Of a DNA stretch of 40,616 nucleotides, positions 15,232 through 23,050 are shown piece after piece. Under the pieces are notes generated by a model that saw only the letters and a program-made list of their open reading frames with translations, had not been told where the DNA came from and searched no databases. The position numbers and the translations under genes are program-made. The first letter of the stretch is position 1. The number at the start of each line of letters is the position of its first letter. Source of the DNA: Thiomicrorhabdus sp034722175 (GTDB taxonomy: Bacteria > Pseudomonadota > Gammaproteobacteria > Thiomicrospirales > Thiomicrospiraceae); assembly GCA_034722175.1 (NCBI GenBank), contig JAYENR010000170.1, forward strand, positions 1-40,616. The letters are read 5' to 3'.

Positions 15232-17643
15232 CTAAAAGTTCAGTTTGTTTTTTAAGTAATTTTGAAAGGAGTTTCCAGAGGTACTTAAACCTTTAAATTC
15301 AACTAAGAATTGAAAGTTGTAATTATACAGACCATTTTCCAATTGTGTTTCTTCTACTGATAATTCTCCTGCCCAACAACAGTCATCATAACGAATTGCG
15401 TGTTGAACTTCGTTACGGACATTGTTAGTGAAATCATAGTTCCAGTAGGTTCCCGCTTCCCAGCGATCATTGAGTTTAATGGTGGCGCCAACTGCCAAGG
15501 TATCTTTTTCACCCGGTAGCTCGTTGTTGGTGAGGATATGGTTCAGTAGTAGCTTACTCGATTTTGTAAAATTCCAACGTATGCGACTATTTGCATTGAT
15601 CAAGGCGGTATTTTCTTGTGAAAATTGACTGGTTGATGAGAAATAGAGATTCTTGGTGGTGACCCCTAGTTTAACAAAATAGTCGGATTGCTCTGTAATG
15701 ACTGGGTCTGTGTTACTCAAGGTCACATCACGATCTTGCAGATAGAGTATTTGGCCTAAACCAGCTTCTAAAAGCGGCTTGCCGGATTCAGTTAATATTT
15801 TGCTGGTTAAAGCCGCTGTAATTTGCTTGGTATCGCCGATACGGTCATAACCTGTAAAACGGTTCAATGCGAATAAGTTGGAGAATGCCAAGCTTTTATT
15901 ACTGGTATCAAACAGGGGCACGTTTGATTGATCTACGTACGGAACAACTAAATATTGCAATTCAGGCTCTAAGGTTTGAATAAAATTGTTGCCGGCAACA
16001 CTGAAGTTGCGTTCAAAAATCAAACCACTATTTAGGGCATACTGCATAACGGTATGATTTAAATTAGATTCGCCTGTCGTGTTATTACCATTGTCGTGCA
16101 GGCTATAACGAAGATGGTTGGCAATGATATTGGCTTTTAGGTGTCCATACGATTTATTAATTTCATAACTGAGTTCTGGAACCAATCTAGCACGCATCGC
16201 TTCAGGTTTTGTGTGGTCACTGACAGGAATATCAAATTCTGTGGCTTCGGCCGTTAAATCAAATCGTAGATCTCCATAATTTTGATTGTAAGTCACACCT
16301 ATTTCTGGTCGTTTTTCATAGTTGATCGGAGCGTTACGCAGTGGCAGGTAGCTTAAAAACTGTGCATAACTGTGCCAGTTGTCTATACGGTAGTCAGCTT
16401 TGATGTAGCGTTGTGTATTAGTGACCGTTTTGTATTGTTCTTCAACTGGAATATCTGCAAAAAAGTTTTCATCTGAGGTTTCATGCCACAAAACTCTGCT
16501 GGTCAGGCCTGGTGCCCAGTTTTGGTTAGCCGCTAACTTCCCTCGCCAACGTTGTTCAATGGTTTCGCCATAAACCACGTCATCACCGTCTAAATAAGCG
16601 AGGCCATTGGTAGCGGTTTCATTGTCATTTAACGCCGTTAAAGTGAGAGCCGCTTGATGCGTAACATCGCCTGTTTTTTGTAAATATCGGAATTCATTTT
16701 CTAGAATCAAGCCTCTATTTTCTAAATAGATAGCCGTCAGAGTATCATCGTAATTCGGTGCGATATTGAAGTAATAAGGTTGAGAGTAATGCAGACGTGT
16801 TTTACTGTCGGTTAGGGCTTTATAGCCACCAAATTCGGGAAAAAGCAAACCGCTGGCTCGATCATCTAACGGAAAATCAAAATAGGGGCTGTAAAATACA
16901 GGAACATTGTGGAACTTTAACGTTGTGTGTTTTCCGATAACACGGCGGGTGCTTTGATCAATTTTTACATCATCAAATGACAGCTGCCAGGCTACTTTTT
17001 CATCAGTGATGGTTCGAGTTTCATTGTTTTCAGTTTGAATTTGACGTGTAAATTTTTGAACTGGACAAGTCGTTAGGGTCGCTCGCTCTAATGTCGCCAC
17101 CTCTTTGTTTTGGTCGACAGCAACTCTTTTTGCTTCACCGTGAGTACGGCTTGGTTTCATTTGATATTGTGTATCAAGTAATTCAGCCGTTTTCTGCTGA
17201 TTATCAATATGCGCTTCTTTTGCTTGAATAATCAGGTCGGTTTGATGAACTTCCACTTGACCAAATGCATCTGTTTTTTCTGTATCACGTTGGAATTGAA
17301 TCTTATCCGCTAAAATTACCATGCCAGGTTGAGTAATCACCACTGAACCGTGTAATTCATAGAGGTTAGCGTGTGGTTGAACCAATTCATCAGCTTGTAA
17401 TTCAGTAGGACCGATAGTTTTTTTTGAAGTGACCTCTAAAGGTTCTGTAATCCACTGTGGTTTACAGGCTTCGGTTTGCTCAGCAGAGGCATTGAAACTA
17501 ACAACCATTAAACCGAATATTGAGCTGAGTAGGCCTGCTTGAACGGTTTTTTTCACAGACAAGGTTGCCCCATTCGCAGAGCGATGAGCCGTTAAAAAAC
17601 TGTAAAAAGAGGGAAACAAGTTTGACATCAAGCAGAGAATCAT
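15232..17643 (-). CDS. lptD: LPS-assembly protein LptD
   Basis: Outer-membrane beta-barrel that inserts lipopolysaccharide into the outer leaflet with LptE. A hydrophobic signal segment at about residues 35-54 ends SFNASAEQ. An OstA-like beta-jellyroll domain follows (about 75-215: LYELHGSVVITQPGMVILADKIQF), then the C-terminal barrel starting near VPVFYSPYFDFPLDDRASG. Cysteines at about C60, LTTCPV and the adjacent pair in DDCCWAG match the four used for the interdomain disulfides in E. coli LptD. The N-terminal extension before the signal core is long. ATG at 17628 is an equally possible start, and neither candidate has a clear Shine-Dalgarno. Divergent from amgK with a 42-bp gap. Confidence 0.94.
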   Translation of the reverse strand: MILCLMSNLFPSFYSFLTAHRSANGATLSVKKTVQAGLLSSIFGLMVVSFNASAEQTEACKPQWITEPLEVTSKKTIGPTELQADELVQPHANLYELHGSVVITQPGMVILADKIQFQRDTEKTDAFGQVEVHQTDLIIQAKEAHIDNQQKTAELLDTQYQMKPSRTHGEAKRVAVDQNKEVATLERATLTTCPVQKFTRQIQTENNETRTITDEKVAWQLSFDDVKIDQSTRRVIGKHTTLKFHNVPVFYSPYFDFPLDDRASGLLFPEFGGYKALTDSKTRLHYSQPYYFNIAPNYDDTLTAIYLENRGLILENEFRYLQKTGDVTHQAALTLTALNDNETATNGLAYLDGDDVVYGETIEQRWRGKLAANQNWAPGLTSRVLWHETSDENFFADIPVEEQYKTVTNTQRYIKADYRIDNWHSYAQFLSYLPLRNAPINYEKRPEIGVTYNQNYGDLRFDLTAEATEFDIPVSDHTKPEAMRARLVPELSYEINKSYGHLKANIIANHLRYSLHDNGNNTTGESNLNHTVMQYALNSGLIFERNFSVAGNNFIQTLEPELQYLVVPYVDQSNVPLFDTSNKSLAFSNLFALNRFTGYDRIGDTKQITAALTSKILTESGKPLLEAGLGQILYLQDRDVTLSNTDPVITEQSDYFVKLGVTTKNLYFSSTSQFSQENTALINANSRIRWNFTKSSKLLLNHILTNNELPGEKDTLAVGATIKLNDRWEAGTYWNYDFTNNVRNEVQHAIRYDDCCWAGELSVEETQLENGLYNYNFQFLVEFKGLSTSGNSFQNYLKNKLNF

Positions 17644-17685
17644 TAATTATTCGTAGATTGCTTATTTTAACCGAGTATTCTCTTT

Positions 17686-18750
17686 ATGACTGAAAGATTT
17701 CAATGGATGTTGGACTGGCTAGAAACCCTGCCTATATTACAAGGTTGTGAGGTGTCAGACCCTGTGCCCGCTTCAAGTGATGCGAGTTTTAGACGTTATT
17801 TTCGTATTGACGTAACTTGCGACAATTCTAAGGCAGTTCAGACCCCTCAAAGTAAGAGCAGTAGTTACATCATTATGGATGCGCCGCCTGAGCAAGAAAA
17901 CTGTGAGCCATTTATTGCCGTTTCGAATCAATTGGTCAAAATGGGGTTACAGGTTCCAGAAGTTTTAGAGCAGAACTTAGAGCAAGGGTTTCTATTGTTA
18001 TCCGACTTAGGAAGCACCACCTTTTTATCGGTTTTGGAAAATACCACAGAGAGTGAAGCGGATCGACTCTATCAAGATGCATTAAAAGCACTGGTGACGT
18101 TGCAATTAAAAGGTCAAGAGGCGGCAAAAGAGCTGCCAGCCTATAATGCGGATTTATTAAATATTGAAATGGATCTGTTTAGCGACTGGCTACTTGGCAG
18201 ACATTTAGAAACACCTTTGAGTGCCTTAGAGCAACAAGATTGGCAACAACTAAAACGTACTTTGATTGATTCTGCGTTGGCACAGCCTAAAACCTATGTA
18301 CATCGTGATTACCACAGCCGTAATTTAATGCTCACCGAGCAAGACAATCCTGGAATTTTAGATTTTCAAGATGCAGTCTATGGTCCGTTAACTTACGATG
18401 CGGTGTCACTGTTGCGTGATTGTTATATTGCTTGGCCTGCTGAACAAGTTCGAGAGTGGCAGCGTCGTTACTTTTTACAGCTGGCTGAAAAAGGCTTAGT
18501 CGCCAAAAATGATTGGAATGGGTTTGTGCGAGCAATGGATTTAATGGGCATTCAGCGTCACTTAAAAGCCTCTGGAATTTTTGCACGTCTGTTCCACCGT
18601 GATGGCAAAGATGGTTACTTAAATGACATTCCTTTAACCTTGAAATACATTGTTGAAGTGGGATCAAATTATCCAGAGATGTCGTGGTTGGTGAATTTGC
18701 TTGAGAGTCGAGTGTTACCGCATTCTCAGTTACAAAAAGAGTCTGCATAA
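17686..18750 (+). CDS. amgK: N-acetylmuramate/N-acetylglucosamine kinase AmgK
   Basis: Aminoglycoside-phosphotransferase-fold sugar kinase that phosphorylates the anomeric carbon of MurNAc (and GlcNAc) in the peptidoglycan recycling route known from Pseudomonas. Visible elements: SDASFRRYFRI near the N-terminus, LLSDLGSTTFLSVL, the catalytic loop YVHRDYHSRNLML, and the metal-binding GILDFQDAVYGPLTYDAVSLLRDCY. Length is 354 aa. It is directly followed by murU and divergent from lptD, the arrangement seen in Pseudomonas. That context supports AmgK over other kinases with this fold. Confidence 0.92.
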   Translation: MTERFQWMLDWLETLPILQGCEVSDPVPASSDASFRRYFRIDVTCDNSKAVQTPQSKSSSYIIMDAPPEQENCEPFIAVSNQLVKMGLQVPEVLEQNLEQGFLLLSDLGSTTFLSVLENTTESEADRLYQDALKALVTLQLKGQEAAKELPAYNADLLNIEMDLFSDWLLGRHLETPLSALEQQDWQQLKRTLIDSALAQPKTYVHRDYHSRNLMLTEQDNPGILDFQDAVYGPLTYDAVSLLRDCYIAWPAEQVREWQRRYFLQLAEKGLVAKNDWNGFVRAMDLMGIQRHLKASGIFARLFHRDGKDGYLNDIPLTLKYIVEVGSNYPEMSWLVNLLESRVLPHSQLQKESA

Positions 18751-18754
18751 TAAT

Positions 18755-19456
18755 ATGTCTGTTTCACATAAACCCACTAAAGCGATGATTTTAGCGGCTG
18801 GGCGTGGCAATCGTTTACGCCCATTAACCGACACGATCCCCAAGCCTTTGGTTCCGTTTTGCGGTAAACCGCTGATTGAATATCATATTGAAAAACTGGC
18901 AAAGATCGGCGTTAAAGAGATTGTGATTAACCATGCGTGGTTGGGGCATAAAATCGAAGCAGCTTTAGGCTGTGGAGAGCGCTGGAATCTTCAGATTCAC
19001 TACTCTGCTGAACCAGAAGGTGGGTTAGAAACCGCAGGTGGAATTATCAATGCCTTGCCCTTATTGGGAGAAGAACCGTTTATTTTAGTAAATGGAGATG
19101 TCTTTACCGACTTGGATTTTCAACCATTGTTAAAGCAAGCCCAGTTGATGCAAACTCAAATTGAATGGCAGGCTTATTTAATGTTGGTTCCTAGTCCAGA
19201 ACACAATACTAAAGGCGATTTTGGTTTAACAGAAACCGCTTTGGTTACTGAGCAGGGTGAACATACGTTTGCCGGTATCAGCGTGTTAAAGCCTGAATTG
19301 TTTGCCAATATGCCCGTTGATTTCATTCGTTTAGCCCCAATCTTGCGTGAGGCTATGAACCGTCAACAGGCAAGCGGCGACTTGTATACAGGTTTTTGGT
19401 CTGATATAGGAACTTTAGAGCGCTTACAACAGACCGAACAGTTAGTCTGTAAATAA
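18755..19456 (+). CDS. murU: N-acetylmuramate alpha-1-phosphate uridylyltransferase MurU
   Basis: Nucleotidyltransferase that turns MurNAc-1-phosphate into UDP-MurNAc, the step after AmgK in cell-wall recycling. The sugar-nucleotidyltransferase signature is AMILAAGRGNRLRPLTDTIPKPLVPFCGKPLIEY. LVNGDVFTDLDF supplies the catalytic metal aspartate, and the C-terminal SGDLYTGFWSDIGTLERL is family-typical. The ATG at 18755 gives a normal 233-aa protein. An upstream in-frame start at 18701 would overlap amgK by 50 bp and add an unrelated tail, so I reject it. The 4-bp gap to amgK indicates an operon. Confidence 0.93.
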   Translation: MSVSHKPTKAMILAAGRGNRLRPLTDTIPKPLVPFCGKPLIEYHIEKLAKIGVKEIVINHAWLGHKIEAALGCGERWNLQIHYSAEPEGGLETAGGIINALPLLGEEPFILVNGDVFTDLDFQPLLKQAQLMQTQIEWQAYLMLVPSPEHNTKGDFGLTETALVTEQGEHTFAGISVLKPELFANMPVDFIRLAPILREAMNRQQASGDLYTGFWSDIGTLERLQQTEQLVCK

Positions 19457-19504
19457 CAGGGTTGTTACTCGATTACTTCTCGTCAAAACGCCTCTTTTTA
19501 AACT

Positions 19505-19518
19505 CAACAGGCCTGGTT
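19505..19518. repeat. CAGGCCTG palindrome between murU and rluF
   Basis: CAACAGGCCTGGTT (core 19508-19515) lies only 11 bp before the rluF start codon, where a Shine-Dalgarno would be expected. No AGGAG-type site is visible for rluF. Confidence 0.7.
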
Positions 19519-19528
19519 CTTTAGCTAG

Positions 19529-20257
19529 ATGACAACCTCTATCCGTATTAATAAATATCTAAGTGAAATGGGCGTCTGTTCAAAAAGGCAGGCCGATCGC
19601 TGGATTCAAGCAGGGCAAGTCACCGTTAATGGTAAAGTTGCCTATTTAGGTCAATTGGTGAACTCATTAGATCAGATTGTTGTGAATGGTCACGTGGTCG
19701 GTGACAAACCAGAGTCACGCTACCTGCTCTACCATAAACCAGTTGGCGTGGTTTGTACGAATGATCAGGCTGTAACGGGGAACTTGGTTGATGCCTTGGG
19801 TTTGTCACAACGAGTCTTTGCTGTAGGGCGGTTAGATAAAGCGTCGGAAGGGTTGTTAATTCTTACCAACGACGGTGAGATTTTTAATAAGATTCTGCGG
19901 GCTGAAAATGCTCATGAAAAAGAGTATATCGTTACGGTTGACCAACCTATTACCGACACATTTCTATCAAATATGGCATCGGGAGTGGAGATTTTAGAGA
20001 CCATTACCCAGGCCTGTTCAGTTCAAAAGCTATCCGCTAAAGTCTTCAAAATCATTTTGACTCAAGGTCTGAATTTACAAATTCGCCGTATGTGTAAAGT
20101 ATTGGGGTATCGAGTGCTACGTTTGCAACGTATTCGGATTATGAACTTACAATTAGGTGAATTAGAAGCCGGACAGTATCGGGATTTATCCATAGAAGAA
20201 AAAGGGCTTTTAGATCAATTGTTATTGGAATCAAGCAGTCATTCAAACCAAGATTGA
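19529..20257 (+). CDS. rluF: 23S rRNA pseudouridine synthase RluF-like
   Basis: RsuA-family pseudouridine synthase. An N-terminal S4 RNA-binding domain (about residues 5-55: RINKYLSEMGVCSKRQADRWI) is followed by the catalytic domain with AVGRLDKASEGLLILTNDG, where D103 is the catalytic aspartate, and GLNLQIRRMCKVLGYRVLRLQRIRIMNLQL. The wording of these motifs, including NKILRAENAHEKEYIVTVD, matches RluF, which modifies the U2604 region of 23S rRNA in E. coli. It ends soon after the catalytic fold (242 aa) and lacks the C-terminal extension of E. coli RluF. A CAGGCCTG palindrome is embedded in the coding sequence at 20009-20016. Confidence 0.88.
   Translation: MTTSIRINKYLSEMGVCSKRQADRWIQAGQVTVNGKVAYLGQLVNSLDQIVVNGHVVGDKPESRYLLYHKPVGVVCTNDQAVTGNLVDALGLSQRVFAVGRLDKASEGLLILTNDGEIFNKILRAENAHEKEYIVTVDQPITDTFLSNMASGVEILETITQACSVQKLSAKVFKIILTQGLNLQIRRMCKVLGYRVLRLQRIRIMNLQLGELEAGQYRDLSIEEKGLLDQLLLESSSHSNQD
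20008..20021. repeat. CAGGCCTG palindrome inside rluF
   Basis: CCAGGCCTGTTCAG (core 20009-20016) falls within the coding sequence, where it encodes part of ITQACSVQ. It keeps the outer GTTCA arm of the intergenic copies, so it is probably a true family member tolerated in frame. Confidence 0.5.
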
Positions 20258-20400
20258 AAGCTTCATATGCTCATGCGTTCGTTCTCTTAATTTGAAATAA
20301 CTTTTGCTTCGATTTTGACGTCGTTCTATTGTCGTAAAGTCAATTTGATTTAAAATAATAGTTAAGAAATTAATGAAATTAAATAGAAAAGGGAATGACT

Positions 20401-20667
20401 ATGAGCCATAAACATAAAGCCATTATTGAAAAGATTTTTGCCCACCCAATTGCTACCAATGTTGATTGGAAAAAACTTCAAAATACATTAGTACATTTTG
20501 GTGCTGAAATTGAAGTTTCAAGTGCAAACCGTGCTCACATCCAATTACGTGATAAAGAGATTACTTTAGGTCTTCCGCATCACGGTCACGAGTTAGCAGA
20601 CAAGTCTGAAATTACCAAGCTACGTCACTTTTTGGAAGAAGTTGAACTAACACCAAAAACAGTTTAA
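20401..20667 (+). CDS. Orphan HicA-like small protein
   Basis: 88-aa protein of the HicA-like double-stranded-RNA-binding-like fold group: NVDWKKLQNTLVHFGAEIEVSSANRAHIQL, then a His-rich GLPHHGHEL and KSEITKLRHFLEEVEL. HicA toxins are mRNA interferases with a catalytic His. Here the ~22-residue N-terminal extension (SHKHKAIIEKIFAHPIATNVDW) and the absence of a neighbouring hicB antitoxin match the solitary HicA-like proteins of many Proteobacteria, whose function I do not know. The ATG at 20401 is preferred over 20395 because AAAAGGGA ends 6 nt before it. It is followed by a strong terminator. Confidence 0.75.
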   Translation: MSHKHKAIIEKIFAHPIATNVDWKKLQNTLVHFGAEIEVSSANRAHIQLRDKEITLGLPHHGHELADKSEITKLRHFLEEVELTPKTV

Positions 20668-20692
20668 TCTCTTATTTTAAACGTTAAGTAGC

Positions 20693-20720
20693 AAAAAGGC
20701 CTGATTATTCAGGCCTTTTT
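20693..20720 (+). terminator. Rho-independent terminator after the HicA-like gene
   Basis: A perfect 12-bp stem, AAAAAGGCCTGA / TCAGGCCTTTTT, with loop TTAT starts 26 bp past the stop. The stem contains the AGGCCTGA core, related to the dispersed palindrome but arranged as an ordinary hairpin. Confidence 0.93.
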
Positions 20721-20735
20721 TATATTGAATTGCGC

Positions 20736-20837
20736 TTATTGGGGTGTAAATTCACCATGCGTTTGACCTGACTTTAGACCGGTTTTTAAAATAGCTCCCA
20801 TACGCTCAAACTCTACTTTAGATGTGCGTTTAATCAG
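20736..20837 (-). pseudogene. Possible gene-end remnant
   Basis: In the 271-bp gap between the HicA-like gene and the BASS transporter, the minus strand has a 33-codon open stretch that reads like a protein C-terminus: IKRTSKVEFERMGAILKTGL then SGQTHGEFTPQ and TAA. An in-frame stop lies immediately upstream at 20838-20840. The only ATG (20799-20801) would give about 21 residues with no Shine-Dalgarno. I do not recognise the source. It could be a decayed gene, a short gene or chance. Confidence 0.3.
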
Positions 20838-20938
20838 TTATTTCATTACTTTTTTCAGAGATACCTGATGTTCGAGTTTTTTCTTTGTTTATGTAATGTG
20901 CCAGCTTAATAGTGGGACAACTTAAACTATTTTGAAGC

Positions 20939-21802
20939 CTAAACGTTTGTCTTTCTATTTACCCACCACCCAAACGCGGCACCAGTAAAAAACATAATCA
21001 GTGAATAGGTTACCGCAGGAATCATCATTAACTCATTACCAATCAAGGTACCTGCAACAACTAAAGCCAAGGTTCCATTCTGAATTCCGACCTCAAAACC
21101 AATAGAGACCGACTGTGCATGGTTTAACTTGGTCATTTGAGCGAGTCCAAAACCTAAAGCTAATACTGCCATATTTAAAATTAAAGTGGCCAGGCCTGCT
21201 TGTGCAAAGAAGTCCGCCATATTGTCTCTGTTCTTTAATACAATCAAAGCAATAATCAGTATTAAAAATAGTACTGAAAACCATTTCAGAATAGCTTCAA
21301 TTTTGGCTGCGGGATTTGGCCAGCGGGCTAAAAAGAGCATCCCTAATGCAACGGGCACAATGGTAATGACCAACAGTTGCATAATGGTTTTCATTATCGG
21401 AATGCTAAATTCAGTGCTGTCGCCCATAAAAAAGGCCATGCTTAATACCGCAATGATCGGGATTGTAAAGGGGGTGATCACACTTACTACCGCTGTTAGG
21501 CTGATAGAGAGCGAGACATCACCTTTAGATAAATAGGTGAACATATTGGATGTTGCGCCACCTGGCGCGAGTGCAATGATCATTAAGCCAACGGCAATTT
21601 CCGGTCGTAATTGCATCAATACGGCAATGGTAAAAGCGATAAGTGGTAACAGTAGCATTTGCCCGATCACACCAACAGTAATGGCTTTAGGTGCTTTTGT
21701 GACTTCTTTAAAATCAACTAACTTTAAAGAGAGACCCATTCCAAACATTATTAAGAATAGTGAAGTGGGCAGAATGACTTTGGTTAATAGGTCTGGAGAC
21801 AT
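20939..21802 (-). CDS. Bile acid:sodium symporter family (BASS) transporter
   Basis: Ten-helix inner-membrane transporter of the BASS/SBF superfamily, which couples uptake of organic anions to sodium. Family hallmarks: FLIMFGMGLSLKLVDF in the first helix region, LAPGGATSNMFTYLSKGDVSLSISLTAVVSVITPF containing the first crossover helix, and SIGFEVGIQNGTLALVVAG for the second crossover, where E and Q contact sodium. Length is 287 aa. Bacterial members carry substrates such as keto acids or pantoate-like compounds; the substrate here cannot be assigned. The gene stands alone and ends in TAG. Confidence 0.9.
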   Translation of the reverse strand: MSPDLLTKVILPTSLFLIMFGMGLSLKLVDFKEVTKAPKAITVGVIGQMLLLPLIAFTIAVLMQLRPEIAVGLMIIALAPGGATSNMFTYLSKGDVSLSISLTAVVSVITPFTIPIIAVLSMAFFMGDSTEFSIPIMKTIMQLLVITIVPVALGMLFLARWPNPAAKIEAILKWFSVLFLILIIALIVLKNRDNMADFFAQAGLATLILNMAVLALGFGLAQMTKLNHAQSVSIGFEVGIQNGTLALVVAGTLIGNELMMIPAVTYSLIMFFTGAAFGWWVNRKTNV

Positions 21803-21952
21803 TGAATTTTCCGTTGAGTTAAAAACGTAACAGGAATTGTATGCTATTGCACTTTTAAAACAATCATAAACCTTTATTTTGTGGAATTGCTGGGGGGGTG
21901 TGGGGATAATTTATGTTTGCAGATTGTTGTTTTAAGAGGGGGGATTAGAAAC

Positions 21953-21984
21953 AAAAAAACCTCACTGGATAAGTGAGGCTTTTT
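21953..21984. terminator. Terminator between small secreted protein and BASS gene
   Basis: CCTCACT / AGTGAGG (21960-21966 with 21972-21978), loop GGATA, is flanked by an A-run on the left and CTTTTT on the right. It lies 68 bp after the stop of the minus-strand gene at 22053, so it most likely ends that transcript. Confidence 0.8.
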
Positions 21985-22052
21985 GAGGAGTCAATAGATC
22001 GAATTTACGCTTTTGGCTATCGATTTATCTGATTGTCTAGTTCAATTAACGA

Positions 22053-22373
22053 TTAGTTAAAAGCGTAAGAGTCATAACCATCGATATTACTTTGTTGGCT
22101 GTTTAAACATGCATCCCATGCCCAACAGTTTTCAACTTTCTCTGCCGCTGCAACCTGGATAGCTTGACCCTCAAGTTTACTTTGGATCATATCTGTTTTT
22201 GTTTCAGCATTTTCCTTCAATGAAGGAACGGCATCCTTAATGTTTTCTTGCTGTACTTCCACGCTTGCCTTAGGTGTTAAGTTTTGTGCTTCGATATTAT
22301 TAGTACTAGCCATAGATACGTTTGCAGAAAGTGCTAGCCCAGTAAATAGTGTTATTAATAATACATTTTTCAT
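22053..22373 (-). CDS. Small secreted two-cysteine protein, unknown
   Basis: 106-aa protein with a clear Sec signal peptide (about residues 1-22, cleavage near VSMAS). The mature part is acidic, Gln/Glu/Lys-rich and probably helical for about 50 residues (EVQQENIKDAVPSLKENAE). It then ends in an aromatic, cysteine-bearing tail containing NCWAWDACLNSQQ and finishing GYDSYAFN. C83 and C89 could form a periplasmic disulfide. AAAGG lies about 9 nt before the ATG, and a terminator follows. I do not recognise the family and propose no function. Confidence 0.7.
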   Translation of the reverse strand: MKNVLLITLFTGLALSANVSMASTNNIEAQNLTPKASVEVQQENIKDAVPSLKENAETKTDMIQSKLEGQAIQVAAAEKVENCWAWDACLNSQQSNIDGYDSYAFN

Positions 22374-22570
22374 AATGAAATACCTTTTGGTTGAGTTTTA
22401 ATTAGTTTTTTTAGTGGGGGTGTCAGCTTTATTTATGGAAAAGTTTACCATGTAGGTTTGGGGTGTCAATAAAAATGTCAAATTTTTACATTTATCTGGG
22501 TGGTGAGAGTGCGGATTGATTGAATGAGATTGGAGAGAGAGGCCAGAGCGCAGTCTGGCTTATTTAACGT

Positions 22571-22897
22571 TTATTTAAAGTATTTATCGAGTTCTTCGTA
22601 CACCACTTCGATGTACATCAATTTAGGGCCTCCGCCCATCACGACCGCCATCATTGCGGCTTCAAGGATCTCTTCTTTGTTTGATCCTGCGTCGACACTG
22701 CCTTTAACGTGCATGGCAATACACCATGAACATTGAAAAGCGACACCTAATGAAAGTAACATGAGATGTTTGGTCTTTTCATCAATTGCTCCAGAGGATT
22801 CCGCCCCTTTTACAAATGCGCCAAAGGTTTTTAGTTGTTCGGGCATGTCCTGCATAAGACGTCCCATCATTGCACCCGTTTCTTGTAATCTTTCCAT
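22571..22897 (-). CDS. Carboxymuconolactone decarboxylase family (AhpD-like) protein
   Basis: 108-aa all-helical CMD-domain protein. The AhpD-type redox motif is FQCSWCIAMHVKGSVDAG, with C56 and C59 as the CXXC pair and H63 downstream. In AhpD this site reduces a peroxiredoxin system. Here the protein lies near YaaA, a DyP peroxidase and a peroxiredoxin, which fits a role in hydroperoxide or thiol metabolism, but that link is inferred from neighbourhood only. The tail GGPKLMYIEVVYEELDKYF is typical of short CMD proteins. Confidence 0.88.
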   Translation of the reverse strand: MERLQETGAMMGRLMQDMPEQLKTFGAFVKGAESSGAIDEKTKHLMLLSLGVAFQCSWCIAMHVKGSVDAGSNKEEILEAAMMAVVMGGGPKLMYIEVVYEELDKYFK

Positions 22898-23050
22898 TTT
22901 TTATCCCCAAGATTAAAGCGGAAATAGCTCCACAATTTTTATAATAATCTAAAATTTTGACAAAGAGATGAACATTTTTACGACGAAGTGTTTTAAGTGA
23001 AGTGCAATTGGTTAAAATAGCCTCACGAATTAGATTTAAAGGAAACCCCT

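Noticed and set aside
18332..18748. 138-codon minus-strand open frame inside amgK
   Set aside because: Shadow of the kinase gene, whose catalytic motifs are clear in the + frame.
18701..18754. Upstream TTG-type start for murU
   Set aside because: Would overlap amgK by 50 bp and add residues that do not resemble the family start; the ATG at 18755 fits.
21186..21830. Two + strand open frames (116 and 97 codons) over the BASS gene
   Set aside because: Antisense shadows of a clear membrane transporter gene with no independent support.
22542..22559. GCCAGA/TCTGGC hairpin as terminator of the AhpD-like gene
   Set aside because: Only 6 bp of stem, and the minus-strand side is followed by CTCTCT rather than a U-run; no + strand gene ends here either.
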